A stretch of 64,000 bases of DNA from Mycobacterium dioxanotrophicus (GTDB lineage Bacteria > Actinomycetota > Actinomycetes > Mycobacteriales > Mycobacteriaceae). Below are positions 43,933 to 52,136 of the stretch, piece by piece (position 1 is the first letter of the stretch; each line of letters begins with the position of its first letter). A program made the translations under genes and the position numbers. The notes beneath the pieces were generated by a model that was given only the letters and a program-made list of their open reading frames with translations, did no database searches and was not told the origin of the DNA. The stretch spans positions 2,914,001-2,978,000 of the forward strand of contig NZ_CP020809.1 in NCBI RefSeq assembly GCF_002157835.1. The letters are read 5' to 3'.

Positions 43933-45808
43933 CGACCGCCATCGATTCGAACGGTTGCGTGCCCGGCCGCACGATGTCACCGAGGTGCTCCCGGCGGTCG
44001 CCGACGAGGATGACGACGAGCGCGAGGACGACGACCTCGCGGACGAATTCGCCGATGACGAGGACGGGCCGGGACTCGACGAAGACGTCGACATCGACGA
44101 TTCGGCCGCGGACACCGACTCGCCCGAACCGGCGGCTGACCGCCTCGCCGCGCTGAGCGCGTGGGGCCGCCGGTTCGGCCGCGCGACCCTCGACCGTTGG
44201 GCTCAACTCGGTGCCGCGGTCGGAGGCGGGCTGTTGGTGTGGGCGAGTTTCCCGCCCGTGGGCTGGTGGGCCGCGGCGTTCGCGGGGCTGGCGCTGCTCG
44301 GCTGGGTGCTGACGCTGCCGTCGACCACCCGCGCCGGCGGTTTCGGCTACGGATTCTTGTTCGGGCTGGCGTTCTACATTCCGCTGCTGCCGTGGATCAG
44401 CGGCTTGGTCGGGCCCATGCCGTGGCTGGCGCTGGCCGCGCTGCAGGCCGTGTTCTGCGGCGTGTTCGGGCTGTTGGCCGTCCTGGTCCGGCAGTTACCG
44501 GGCTGGCCGTTGTGGTTCGCCACGTTGTGGGTCGCCGCGGAATGGCTCAAGTCGACCGTGCCGTTCGGTGGATTCCCGTGGGGCGTGGTCGGATTCGGTC
44601 AGTCGAACGGCCCGCTCCTGCCGATTGCGCGGGTGGGCGGGGCGCCGCTGGTGTCGTTCGCCGTCGCGCTGGCCGCGTTCAGTCTGACCCTGGTCGCCTG
44701 CGAGATCGTCCAGTGGTGGCACCACGGCCACAAGCCCGGCGTGCCGCCCCCGGCGGTCGTGCTCCCCGGCGTCTGCGTCTCCGTGGTGCTGTTGGGCACC
44801 GCGTTGCTGTGGCCGCAGGTGCGGCATTCCGCGGTCGGCGTCGCCGACGAACCCTCGGTCACCGTCGCCGCGGTGCAGGGCAACGTGCCCCGGCTGGGCC
44901 TGGAGTTCAACGCGCAACGGCGTGCCGTGCTCGACAACCACGTCCGCGAGACCGGGCGGCTGGCCGACGATGTGCGGGCAGGCCGGGCCGCACAGCCGAT
45001 GTTCGTCATCTGGCCGGAGAACTCCTCCGACATCGATCCGCTGGCCAACGCCGACGCCGCCGCGCAGATCAGCGCCGCGGCGGACGCGATCAAGGCGCCG
45101 ATACTCGTCGGCGGCGTCGTCAAAGCCGACGGCTACACACCCGACAATCCGGTCGCCAACAACACCGTGATCGTGTGGGACCCGGCCACCGGCCCCGGCG
45201 AACGCCACGACAAGCAGATCGTCCAACCGTTCGGTGAATACCTGCCCTGGCGTGGCTTCTTCCGGCACCTGTCGTCGTACGCCGACCGCGCTGGCTACTT
45301 CGTCCCGGGCACCGGCGACGGCGTCGTGCATGCCGCAGGCGTCCCCATCGGGGTCACCACGTGCTGGGAGGTGATCTTCGACCGCGCCGCGCGTGAATCG
45401 GTCCTCAACGGAGCGCAGGTGCTGGCGGTGCCCACCAACAACGCCACGTTCGACGCGACGATGAGCTCGCAGCAGCTGGCGTTCGCCAAGCTGCGGGCCG
45501 TCGAACACGACCGTTACGTGGTGGTCGCGGGCACCACCGGGATCAGCGCCGTCATCGCGCCCGACGGGCGGGAGCTGGCCCGCACCGAATGGTTCCAGCC
45601 GGCGTATCTGGACAGCCAGATCCGCCTCAAATCGGATCTGACAGCGGCCACCCGATGGGGGCCCGCCATACAAGCGGTGCTGGTCGTGGCCGGTTTCGGG
45701 GCCGCTGTTGCGGCGGCGGTCATCGCGATACGGCAAAATGGAGGGTTCGTGCCAAGAATGTTCCGGCGCCGGAAGGCGAACGCCGGCGACGATGAAGGAG
45801 TCACATGA
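43925..45808 (+). CDS. lnt: Apolipoprotein N-acyltransferase Lnt
   Basis: Lnt adds the third acyl chain to the N-terminal cysteine of lipoproteins. The 627-aa protein has an acidic ~85-residue cytosolic extension (e.g. [22 protein letters not shown]), about six membrane helices from 95 to 310, and a nitrilase-fold domain with catalytic E365 (WPENSS), K430 ([15 protein letters not shown]) and C480 (TTCWEVIFD), plus a last helix near 585. The ATG at 43925 overlaps the amidohydrolase stop. The stop overlaps ppm1 by 4 nt; the two activities are separate proteins here, unlike the fused form in M. tuberculosis. Confidence 0.94.
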   Translation: MASDRHRFERLRARPHDVTEVLPAVADEDDDEREDDDLADEFADDEDGPGLDEDVDIDDSAADTDSPEPAADRLAALSAWGRRFGRATLDRWAQLGAAVGGGLLVWASFPPVGWWAAAFAGLALLGWVLTLPSTTRAGGFGYGFLFGLAFYIPLLPWISGLVGPMPWLALAALQAVFCGVFGLLAVLVRQLPGWPLWFATLWVAAEWLKSTVPFGGFPWGVVGFGQSNGPLLPIARVGGAPLVSFAVALAAFSLTLVACEIVQWWHHGHKPGVPPPAVVLPGVCVSVVLLGTALLWPQVRHSAVGVADEPSVTVAAVQGNVPRLGLEFNAQRRAVLDNHVRETGRLADDVRAGRAAQPMFVIWPENSSDIDPLANADAAAQISAAADAIKAPILVGGVVKADGYTPDNPVANNTVIVWDPATGPGERHDKQIVQPFGEYLPWRGFFRHLSSYADRAGYFVPGTGDGVVHAAGVPIGVTTCWEVIFDRAARESVLNGAQVLAVPTNNATFDATMSSQQLAFAKLRAVEHDRYVVVAGTTGISAVIAPDGRELARTEWFQPAYLDSQIRLKSDLTAATRWGPAIQAVLVVAGFGAAVAAAVIAIRQNGGFVPRMFRRRKANAGDDEGVT

Positions 45809-46605
45809 CAGTCCCCGGTGACGGAGCGAGCTCGGGGGAGACCCCTCGCCAGGACGCTGCCAGCCCCAGCCGGCGCACCTTGGTCATCATCCCCACCTAC
45901 AACGAGCGGGAGAACCTGCCGTTGATCGTCGGGCGGGTGCACCGCGCCCGGCCAGACGTCCATGTGCTGATCGTCGACGATGGCAGCCCCGACGGCACCG
46001 GTGAGTTGGCCGACGAGCTGGCCCTGGCGGATCCCGACCGCGTGCACGTCATGCACCGCACCAGCAAGGCCGGCCTGGGCGCGGCCTATCTGGCCGGATT
46101 CGCGTGGGGACTGGGCCGCGGCTACTCGGTGCTGGTCGAAATGGACGCCGACGGCAGCCATGCCCCCGAGGAGCTCTACCGGCTGCTCGACGCCGTCGAC
46201 GCCGGCGCCGACCTGGCCATCGGCTCGCGGTACGTCACGGGTGGCACGGTGCGCAACTGGCCGCGCCGCCGGCTGGTGTTGTCCAAAACCGCCAACACCT
46301 ATTCACGGTTCCTGCTGGGCGTGGGCATCCACGACATCACCGCCGGATACCGCGCCTACCGGCGCGAGGTACTGGAAAAGATCGACCTCTCCGCGGTGGA
46401 CTCCAAGGGCTACTGCTTCCAGATCGACCTGACCTGGCGGGCCATCAACAACGGTTTCAGCGTCGTCGAGGTGCCCATCACCTTCACCGAGCGTGAGCTG
46501 GGCGTCTCGAAGATGAGCGGATCCAACATCCGGGAGGCGATGTTCAAGGTCGCCGAGTGGGGCCTCAAGGGCCGCCTGGACCGCGCCCGCGGCGCATCGA
46601 GCTGA
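45805..46605 (+). CDS. ppm1: Polyprenol-phosphate mannosyltransferase Ppm1
   Basis: Ppm1 makes polyprenyl-phosphomannose from GDP-mannose, the mannose donor for lipomannan, lipoarabinomannan and protein mannosylation. The 266-aa GT-A enzyme (family GT2) has [48 protein letters not shown] (DxD) and [17 protein letters not shown]. It lacks its own membrane anchor; in this organism type the separate Lnt protein, encoded in the same operon, is thought to anchor it. The ATGA overlap with lnt is consistent with this. Confidence 0.95.
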   Translation: MTVPGDGASSGETPRQDAASPSRRTLVIIPTYNERENLPLIVGRVHRARPDVHVLIVDDGSPDGTGELADELALADPDRVHVMHRTSKAGLGAAYLAGFAWGLGRGYSVLVEMDADGSHAPEELYRLLDAVDAGADLAIGSRYVTGGTVRNWPRRRLVLSKTANTYSRFLLGVGIHDITAGYRAYRREVLEKIDLSAVDSKGYCFQIDLTWRAINNGFSVVEVPITFTERELGVSKMSGSNIREAMFKVAEWGLKGRLDRARGASS

Positions 46606-46617
46606 CACAAAAAAGTA

Positions 46618-46645
46618 GCGAGGGTGCACCGAAGCGCACCCTCGC
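46618..46645. terminator. Bidirectional terminator between ppm1 and rbpA
   Basis: Arms GCGAGGGTGC (46618-46627) and GCACCCTCGC (46636-46645) form a 10-bp stem with an 8-nt loop between two convergent genes. On the minus strand the stem is followed by TACTTTTTTG, a proper U tract, so it is a classical Rho-independent terminator for rbpA. On the plus strand the tail is TCACTTGT, which is weaker. Confidence 0.8.
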
Positions 46646-46661
46646 TCACTTGTAAGCGGTG

Positions 46662-47000
46662 TCAGCTGCCGCGACGCTTGGTCTTGATCAGGTCGAGACG
46701 TTCCTTGAGCAGCTCTTCGAGCTCCTCTACCGAACGACGCTCCAACAGCATGTCCCAGTGGGTGCGGGGCGGCTTGACCTTCTTGGGCTCAGGCACGTCA
46801 CCCTCGATGAGGGTGCCCTCCATACCGTTGCGGCACAGCCAGGTGCCGGGGATCTCGGCATCGTCGGCGAACGGCACGTCGAACTCTTCGCCGTTGTCCG
46901 TGCGGTAGCGCGCGACCTGACGCGGCGCCAGATCATGGTTGCGGTCGGTCTCGTAGCTCACGGCTCCGAGGCGACTGCCTCTCAGTACACGATCAGCCAT
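46662..47000 (-). CDS. rbpA: RNA polymerase-binding protein RbpA
   Basis: RbpA binds the SigA/SigB-containing RNA polymerase holoenzyme and stabilises open complexes; it is essential in mycobacteria. The 112-aa protein starts MADRVLRGSRLGAVSYETDRN and has the core RCD barrel (ARYRTDNGEEFDVPFADDAEIPGTWLC), the basic linker KKVKPPRTHWDMLLERR and the sigma-interacting helices SVEELEELLKERLDLIK. The ATG at 47000 is preceded by GAGGAG; a GTG three codons upstream would sit on the ribosome binding site and is rejected. Confidence 0.97.
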   Translation of the reverse strand: MADRVLRGSRLGAVSYETDRNHDLAPRQVARYRTDNGEEFDVPFADDAEIPGTWLCRNGMEGTLIEGDVPEPKKVKPPRTHWDMLLERRSVEELEELLKERLDLIKTKRRGS

Positions 47001-47023
47001 CGTCAACACTCCTCGTTCACGCG

Positions 47024-47029
47024 AAATTA
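47024..47029 (-). promoter_or_regulatory. Possible -10 box of rbpA
   Basis: On the minus strand the hexamer is TAATTT. It predicts transcription start near 47016 and a ~16-nt leader containing GAGGAG. No good -35 hexamer was found at the right spacing. Confidence 0.35.
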
Positions 47030-47111
47030 TCCGGATGTATCAACGCTTGATGGCGTTGCCAGGTTCCCGACTCAACCGTCGATGATACCCCGATCACAAG
47101 AGGCGGCCGTC

Positions 47112-47117
47112 TACAGT
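47112..47117 (+). promoter_or_regulatory. Likely -10 box for near-leaderless gene at 47126
   Basis: TACAGT is 8 nt before the ATG, with no ribosome binding site. Confidence 0.45.
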
Positions 47118-47125
47118 CGTGAGCC

Positions 47126-47467
47126 ATGGCCTCCGGAATCGCCCGACGTCATCGCCCGCAGCCGTGCCGGTGGTGCGGACGTGAGGTAGCCGATGCGGGG
47201 ATGGGGCGCAGGCGCCAGTACTGCAGACAGTCCTGCCGCCAACGGGCCTACGAGCAGCGTGCGCTGGTGAAGGGCACCTCCCTGGCCCCGGACTCGGTGG
47301 TGCTCACCGCCGACGAGGCCGCGCAACTGTCCGACCGCGTGTACCAGGTCCGATGCGCGGCCGAGGACCTCGCCACCGCGGTCGACGAGGGGGCTGCCAC
47401 CGACGAGCTGCGGCAGCTGTGTGACGCGCTGATGGTGGCCGCCAAGGCCGCCGACGGCTGGCGTTAG
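47126..47467 (+). CDS. Small conserved protein with Zn-ribbon-like cysteines
   Basis: The 113-aa protein has CRWC at residues 14-17 and CRQSC at 34-38 embedded in a strongly basic segment, a plausible zinc site with nucleic-acid-binding character. The rest is helical and acidic (TADEAAQLSDRVYQVRCAAEDLATAVDEG). A shorter homologue (Rv2049c) lies next to rbpA in M. tuberculosis. The function is unknown. It overlaps the convergent lipoprotein gene by 4 nt. Confidence 0.78.
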   Translation: MASGIARRHRPQPCRWCGREVADAGMGRRRQYCRQSCRQRAYEQRALVKGTSLAPDSVVLTADEAAQLSDRVYQVRCAAEDLATAVDEGAATDELRQLCDALMVAAKAADGWR

Positions 47468-48162
47468 GTCGGGCAGCTGAACTGTCGGCCGATGCCGACG
47501 GCCGGAGGCGTCGGCTTCAGGCAGCCGAGCGGTTCGACGCCCGCCTGACTGACCCGCATCCCGGACTGGTGTGCGTAATTGACGCAGACCAGAGCGGTGC
47601 TGTCGGCGCGGCAGCGGTAGTCGCCGAACGCGATCGATCCGCCGGTGGGCAGCTTGGCGCCGTCGCCGTAGGTGAACCGGCCCGGGTCACCGTGCAGCGA
47701 GCCGACCTCCAGCGTCGGCCCCGTGAAGTCCACCCACCCCGCGATCCACTCGCCCTCCACGTCCGGCGGCTTGGTGGGCAGGCCGTCGGTCTTCACCAGG
47801 CAGGCCAGCTGCCCGTTGACCAGCTTGTCGGTCGCACACTTGCCCGCCGTGGTGACGAATGCGACGTCATCGCCCAGGTTGGTGGTCTCACCGCCGCGCG
47901 TGGCGGTGTGGAAACCGGCCGGATCGGCCTGTGTACCCGCCTCGACCCATCGGATGACCTGGGACATCGGGGTGCCTGGGGGTGGCGCCGCGGTCGGCAC
48001 GGGCGGGGTTGTCGTCGTCGGCGTCGGTTTGGCGCTGGACGGCTGCGCTGAGCTGGTCGGCACCGACAATCGGTCCTGCGACGTCGATGTACTCTCCCCG
48101 CCGCCCCCGGTCGAGCACGCTGCCAGCAGCGCAGACGCCGCGATGATCACAGCAATCCGCAT
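47464..48162 (-). CDS. lppI: Lipoprotein LppI
   Basis: The 232-aa exported lipoprotein has a signal peptide MRIAVIIAASALLAAC with lipobox LAAC. A Ser/Thr/Pro-rich linker follows (about 20-65), then a globular domain with several cysteines (KCATDK, LACLVK, YRCRADSTALVCVNY, GCLKPT, FSCPT). It would be a substrate of Lgt, LspA and the Lnt encoded nearby. It is divergent from lipT, matching the lppI-lipT order of M. tuberculosis. The role is unknown. A minus-strand TAGCCT lies 6 nt before the ATG, suggesting a leaderless message. Confidence 0.87.
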   Translation of the reverse strand: MRIAVIIAASALLAACSTGGGGESTSTSQDRLSVPTSSAQPSSAKPTPTTTTPPVPTAAPPPGTPMSQVIRWVEAGTQADPAGFHTATRGGETTNLGDDVAFVTTAGKCATDKLVNGQLACLVKTDGLPTKPPDVEGEWIAGWVDFTGPTLEVGSLHGDPGRFTYGDGAKLPTGGSIAFGDYRCRADSTALVCVNYAHQSGMRVSQAGVEPLGCLKPTPPAVGIGRQFSCPT

Positions 48163-48168
48163 TCCGTC

Positions 48169-48174
48169 AGGCTA
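48169..48174 (-). promoter_or_regulatory. Likely -10 box for leaderless lppI
   Basis: The minus-strand hexamer TAGCCT is followed by 6 nt and the lppI ATG. Confidence 0.5.
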
Positions 48175-48227
48175 GCGGTACCCGGTGTGTCTGCCGCCCA
48201 GGCGCGGCGCGGGGCGGTGATGTTCGC

Positions 48228-48233
48228 TACCGT
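48228..48233 (+). promoter_or_regulatory. Likely -10 box for leaderless lipT
   Basis: TACCGT lies 7 nt before the ATG at 48241, which supports that start over earlier in-frame candidates. Confidence 0.5.
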
Positions 48234-48240
48234 CGGGCTC

Positions 48241-49734
48241 ATGCACGAACGGACCGTCCGGGCAACGATCAGGACCGGCATCGTGGAAGGTTTCACCCGT
48301 GATCGGGTGCACCGGTGGCGTTCGATCCCGTACGCCCGGCCGCCCCTTGGTCCGCTGCGGTTTCGTGCCCCGCAGCCCGCCGAACCGTGGCCCGGCGTGC
48401 GTTATTGCCATGAGTTCGGCAACTGCGCGCCGCAGCAGCGCCGCTACACGATGCTCGGAGTTGGCAAATATCAGGCGATGAGCGAGGACTGCCTGACGCT
48501 CAACGTCGTCGCGCCCGAAAAGCCGCTCCAAGAACCGCTGCCGGTGATGTTCTTCGTGCACGGCGGCGGTTACATCATGGGCAGCTCGGCCACGCCGCTC
48601 TACGACGGCGCGGCCCTGGCCCGGCGCGGATGCGTGTACGTGTCGGTCAACTACCGGCTCGGCGTGCTCGGCTGCATGGACCTGTCGTCGCTGTCCACAC
48701 CTGAACACCCGGTCGAGGACAACCTGTTCTTGCGTGATCTGGTGCTGGCACTGCAGTGGGTCCGCGACAACATCGCGGTGTTCGGTGGCGATCCGGACAA
48801 CGTGACGATCTTCGGGGAGAGCGCGGGTGCGCAGGCGGTCGCCACCCTGTTGGCGGTGCCTGCGGCCAAGGGTCTGTTCGCGCGGGTGATCTCGGAGAGC
48901 CCGGCCAGCGGGATGGTCAGCACGGCCAACGCGTCGGCGCGGCTCGCCGAGCAGTTCGCCGAATTGGTCGGCGGCCCCGCTGCGATCCACTCGGCCCGCC
49001 CGGCGGAGCTGGGAAAGGCGTTGGACCGCCTGATCTCCCGAGGCATGACGGACATGCCCGGCGCGTTTCCGGTCGGGCCGACCAGTGGTACCGAAGTTCT
49101 GCCCGCCGATCCGGTGGAGGCGATGGCCGACGGCACCGCGCACCGACTGCCGCTGATCGTCGGCAACAACGCCGAAGAGGGCCGGTTGTTCACCCGGTTC
49201 CTGCCGCTGCTGCCCACCAACGAGCCGATGATCGAGAAGTTGTTTGCCAGCGCCGGGCCGGAGCACCGCGACCGCATCCTCGCCGCCTACCCGCACTATC
49301 CCAGCGACGCGGCGTGTATACAGCTCGGCGGTGACTTCGCCTTCGGGTCGGCCACCTGGCAGATCGCCGAGGCGCACAGCCGTCACGCGCCGACGTACGT
49401 GTACCGCTACGACTATGCCCCGCGCACGTTGCGCTGGTCGGGATTCGGCGCCACGCATGCGATGGAACTGCTGGCCGTATTCGACACGTACCGAACGACA
49501 TACGGCTCGGTGCTCACGGCGGTGGCCGACCAGCGGTCGGCCCGCAGAGTGTCCCGCGACGTGCAGTCGCGATGGCGCGCCTTCTCGCGCTCGGGGATCC
49601 CCGGCGAGGGGTGGCCGACCTACACCGCCGACAAGCGTGCGGTATTGGTATTCGACCGGGTATCTCGTGTCGAGTTCGACCCCGCCGCCGAACGCCGCCA
49701 GGCGTGGGAAGGCTTTTCGCTGGCGGGACCCTGA
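48241..49734 (+). CDS. lipT: Type B carboxylesterase LipT
   Basis: LipT is an alpha/beta-hydrolase esterase of the carboxylesterase B group. The 497-aa protein has the N-terminal FRAPQPAEPW block, the EDCLTLNVVAPE signature, oxyanion hole FFVHGGGYIMGS, nucleophile elbow FGESAGAQAV and the late histidine region SGFGATHAMEL. The ATG at 48241 is chosen because a TANNNT box sits 7 nt upstream; the open frame extends 18 codons earlier. Substrate unknown, and no secretion signal is seen. Confidence 0.9.
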   Translation: MHERTVRATIRTGIVEGFTRDRVHRWRSIPYARPPLGPLRFRAPQPAEPWPGVRYCHEFGNCAPQQRRYTMLGVGKYQAMSEDCLTLNVVAPEKPLQEPLPVMFFVHGGGYIMGSSATPLYDGAALARRGCVYVSVNYRLGVLGCMDLSSLSTPEHPVEDNLFLRDLVLALQWVRDNIAVFGGDPDNVTIFGESAGAQAVATLLAVPAAKGLFARVISESPASGMVSTANASARLAEQFAELVGGPAAIHSARPAELGKALDRLISRGMTDMPGAFPVGPTSGTEVLPADPVEAMADGTAHRLPLIVGNNAEEGRLFTRFLPLLPTNEPMIEKLFASAGPEHRDRILAAYPHYPSDAACIQLGGDFAFGSATWQIAEAHSRHAPTYVYRYDYAPRTLRWSGFGATHAMELLAVFDTYRTTYGSVLTAVADQRSARRVSRDVQSRWRAFSRSGIPGEGWPTYTADKRAVLVFDRVSRVEFDPAAERRQAWEGFSLAGP

Positions 49735-49766
49735 GTCTTCGCGATCCGCTGCGCACAGGGTGCCCA

Positions 49767-51722
49767 ATGTGGTTCCGTGGTCGCGTGAGTTACCCCCTGG
49801 ATCCGCTGTCCGCCGACGAGTTCACCGCGGCGGCAGCGATATTGCGGCGTGAACATGGTGTGGGCGACGGCTGGCGCATCGCATCGGTGGAGCTCATCGA
49901 GCCGTCGAAGGCGGAGTTGGCGGCGTTCGACAAGGGTGGGTCGACACCATCGCGACGCGCCGTGGTCATCTGCCTCAACCGGGCCGAGAACGCGACCTAC
50001 AAGTCAGTGGTCTCGCTGACCGACGACAAGGTCGAGTCGTTCGACCACGTCCCAGGGGTGCAGGCGAACTTCACCGTCGACGAATTCACCGAGTGCGACG
50101 AGGCATTGCGCAACAACCCCGATGTGATCGCCGCGCTGGCCAAGCGCGGTATCACCAACATGGACAACGTGTTCATGGACACCTGGACGTACGGGGATGC
50201 CGTGGCGCCGCCGGAGTTCCGCGACCGCCGCATCGGCTGGTCGGACACCTGGTACAAGGACGCCGAAGGGGCCAATCCCTACGCCCATCCGGTCAGCGGG
50301 CTGCACTGCGTGATCGACCTCAACACCATGGAGTTGCTGCGCATCGAGGATGACGGCAGCAACGAAAAGCCCGCTGTGATGGGCGAATACGTGCCCCGGC
50401 ACATCCCTGAGCGCATCCGTGCGGCCTCCAGGCGCGAGCCACTCAAGCCGCTGAACATCACCCAGCCGGAAGGGCCGTCGTTCACCCTCGACGGCAATCT
50501 GCTCAAGTGGCAGAACTGGTCGTTGCGGGTGGGTTTCAACCACCGCGAGGGCATGACCCTGCACACCGTGCGCTATCGCGACGGCGACACGGAACGGTCG
50601 GTGGCGCACCGGATGTCGTTCGCGGAGATGGTGGTGCCGTACCGCGACCCGTCGGTGGACCACTACCGGCGCACCGCGTTCGACATCGGCGAGTGGGGTC
50701 TGGGTTTCATGACCACGTCGCTGGAATTGGGTTGCGACTGCCTCGGCGAGATCCGCTATCTGGATGCGGTGTTGCACAACAGCAAGGGTGAGCCGTACAC
50801 CATCAAGAACGCCGTGTGCATCCATGAGGAAGACAACGCCGTGCTGTGGAAGCACGTCGACCACGACGCCGGCGCCGAGGTGCGCCGCATGCGCAGGCTC
50901 ACGGTGTCGTCACACGTCACGGTAGCCAACTACGAATACCTGGTGTACTGGCGGTTCTACCAGGACGGCAACATCGAGTGCGAGGTCCGGGCCACGGGAA
51001 TCATGGTGACCACGCCGGTGGCGCCCGGGCAGCCGCATCCCAACGGCACCCTGGTCGACGAGCGCACCTATGCGCCGTACCACCAGCATTTCCTCATCGC
51101 CCGACTGGATCTCGACATCGACGGCAGTGACAACACGGTGTACATGACCGAGTCGTACGCCGAACCGATGGGCCCGGACAACCCGCTCGGACTGTCGCTG
51201 GTGACGCGCAATCAGCCGCTGCGCACCGAGGAGGAGGGCAAGCAGGACACCAACTTCGCCACGCAGCGGGCCTGGAAGGTGGTGAACACCAACGTCACCA
51301 ACGGCCTGGGCACCCACCCGTCCTACAAACTCGTTCCCACGGGGGCGTTCCCGGAGATGTTCGATCCGGCGTCGCCGGTCTTTCAGCGTGCCACCATCAT
51401 CGGGCACACCCTGTGGGTGACGCCGAACAACCCCGACGAGCGTTGGCCGGCGGGCGAATTCGTCAACCAGTCGGCTGCCGACACCGGGATCGCGGAGTGG
51501 ACGAAGGGCAACCGGTCGATCGAGAACACCGATGTGGTGCTGTGGTACGTCTTCGGCATCCACCACATCACCCGCCCGGAGGACTGGCCGATCATGCCCG
51601 TGGACATCGTGTCGTTCTGGCTCAAGCCCTACGGCTTCTTCGATCGCAACCCGTCACTGGATGTTCCGCCGACCCCGCCTGCCGCGTGCGAGCACACCCC
51701 TGCCAAGGCTGCCCACCACTAA
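49767..51722 (+). CDS. Primary amine oxidase (copper/TPQ)
   Basis: The enzyme oxidises primary amines to aldehydes, releasing NH3 and H2O2. The 651-aa protein has the catalytic base D306 (TAFDIGEWG), the tyrosine that becomes topaquinone Y389 (VANYEYLVYW), and copper ligands HQH in YAPYHQHFLIARLD and a later His in HHITRPEDWPIMPVD. D306 to Y389 spacing fits Arthrobacter enzymes. There is no signal peptide, so it is cytosolic. The ATG at 49767 or the GTG at 49785 may be the start. It follows lipT by 32 bp, perhaps in an operon. Confidence 0.93.
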   Translation: MWFRGRVSYPLDPLSADEFTAAAAILRREHGVGDGWRIASVELIEPSKAELAAFDKGGSTPSRRAVVICLNRAENATYKSVVSLTDDKVESFDHVPGVQANFTVDEFTECDEALRNNPDVIAALAKRGITNMDNVFMDTWTYGDAVAPPEFRDRRIGWSDTWYKDAEGANPYAHPVSGLHCVIDLNTMELLRIEDDGSNEKPAVMGEYVPRHIPERIRAASRREPLKPLNITQPEGPSFTLDGNLLKWQNWSLRVGFNHREGMTLHTVRYRDGDTERSVAHRMSFAEMVVPYRDPSVDHYRRTAFDIGEWGLGFMTTSLELGCDCLGEIRYLDAVLHNSKGEPYTIKNAVCIHEEDNAVLWKHVDHDAGAEVRRMRRLTVSSHVTVANYEYLVYWRFYQDGNIECEVRATGIMVTTPVAPGQPHPNGTLVDERTYAPYHQHFLIARLDLDIDGSDNTVYMTESYAEPMGPDNPLGLSLVTRNQPLRTEEEGKQDTNFATQRAWKVVNTNVTNGLGTHPSYKLVPTGAFPEMFDPASPVFQRATIIGHTLWVTPNNPDERWPAGEFVNQSAADTGIAEWTKGNRSIENTDVVLWYVFGIHHITRPEDWPIMPVDIVSFWLKPYGFFDRNPSLDVPPTPPAACEHTPAKAAHH

Positions 51723-51750
51723 CCCCATCTGCGCGGGTAGCCCCATCTGC

Positions 51751-51811
51751 GCGAGCGTGCGTGTCTGTTGCCCGCCACGCCGCGCGCCGCCAGCACTATG
51801 CGCACGCTCGT
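51751..51811. repeat. ~60-bp palindrome-ended element, copy 1
   Basis: The element opens with CGAGCGTGCG (51753-51762) and closes with the perfect reverse complement CGCACGCTCG (51802-51811). Its interior (TGTCTG, CACGCCG, GCCAGCA) recurs in the second copy at 52061-52120, which reads on the opposite strand. It sits between the amine oxidase stop and the DUF167 stop, where it could also act as a terminator. Confidence 0.65.
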
Positions 51812-51816
51812 CGCCG

Positions 51817-52044
51817 TCACGTGATACGAAAACGCTTGAGCCGCGCCGCCGCTCCCGAGGTCAACTCCACGCGGCTGCGCGGCACACCGAGATGTTGGGC
51901 GAGCAGTTTCGAGACGGCTTCGTTGGCCTTGCCGTCGACGGCACGCTCTTGCACGTAGATGGTCAGCGCACCGTCGTCGCCGCGTTCCACCAGTGGCCCC
52001 TTACGGCTGCCCGGTTTGACGCGGACGACGACGGTTTCGCTCAC
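51817..52044 (-). CDS. DUF167/YggU-family protein
   Basis: The 75-aa protein matches the YggU fold: VVVRVKPGSRKGPLVERGDDGALTIYVQERAVDGKANEAVSKLLAQHLGVPRSRVELTSGAAARLKRFRI, with the family's KPGS, DGKAN and SG..R.K patterns. The molecular role is unknown. The GTG at 52044 gives the normal N-terminus; a frame extending to 52074 enters the flanking repeat. The gene is bracketed on both sides by copies of the same ~60-bp element in opposite orientation. Confidence 0.87.
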   Translation of the reverse strand: MSETVVVRVKPGSRKGPLVERGDDGALTIYVQERAVDGKANEAVSKLLAQHLGVPRSRVELTSGAAARLKRFRIT

Positions 52045-52060
52045 GCCCTCATCGTTGCGC

Positions 52061-52120
52061 CAACGTGCGCACAATGCTGGTGCGCGGCGGCGTGTCTACC
52101 GGCAGACATGCACGCTCGCG
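52061..52120. repeat. ~60-bp palindrome-ended element, copy 2 (inverted)
   Basis: The reverse complement of this stretch begins CGCGAGCGTGCATGTCTG and later has CACGCCG, CCAGCATTGTGCGCACG. It aligns with most of copy 1 at 51751-51811 apart from a ~8-bp variable core. Copies 1 and 2 flank the DUF167 gene as inverted repeats about 250 bp apart. Confidence 0.62.
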
Positions 52121-52136
52121 GAGCAACGGAACCGAC

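Noticed and set aside
47001..47009. GTG start three codons upstream of rbpA's ATG
   Set aside because: It would fall on the end of the GAGGAG ribosome binding site, and RbpA proteins begin at the later ATG.
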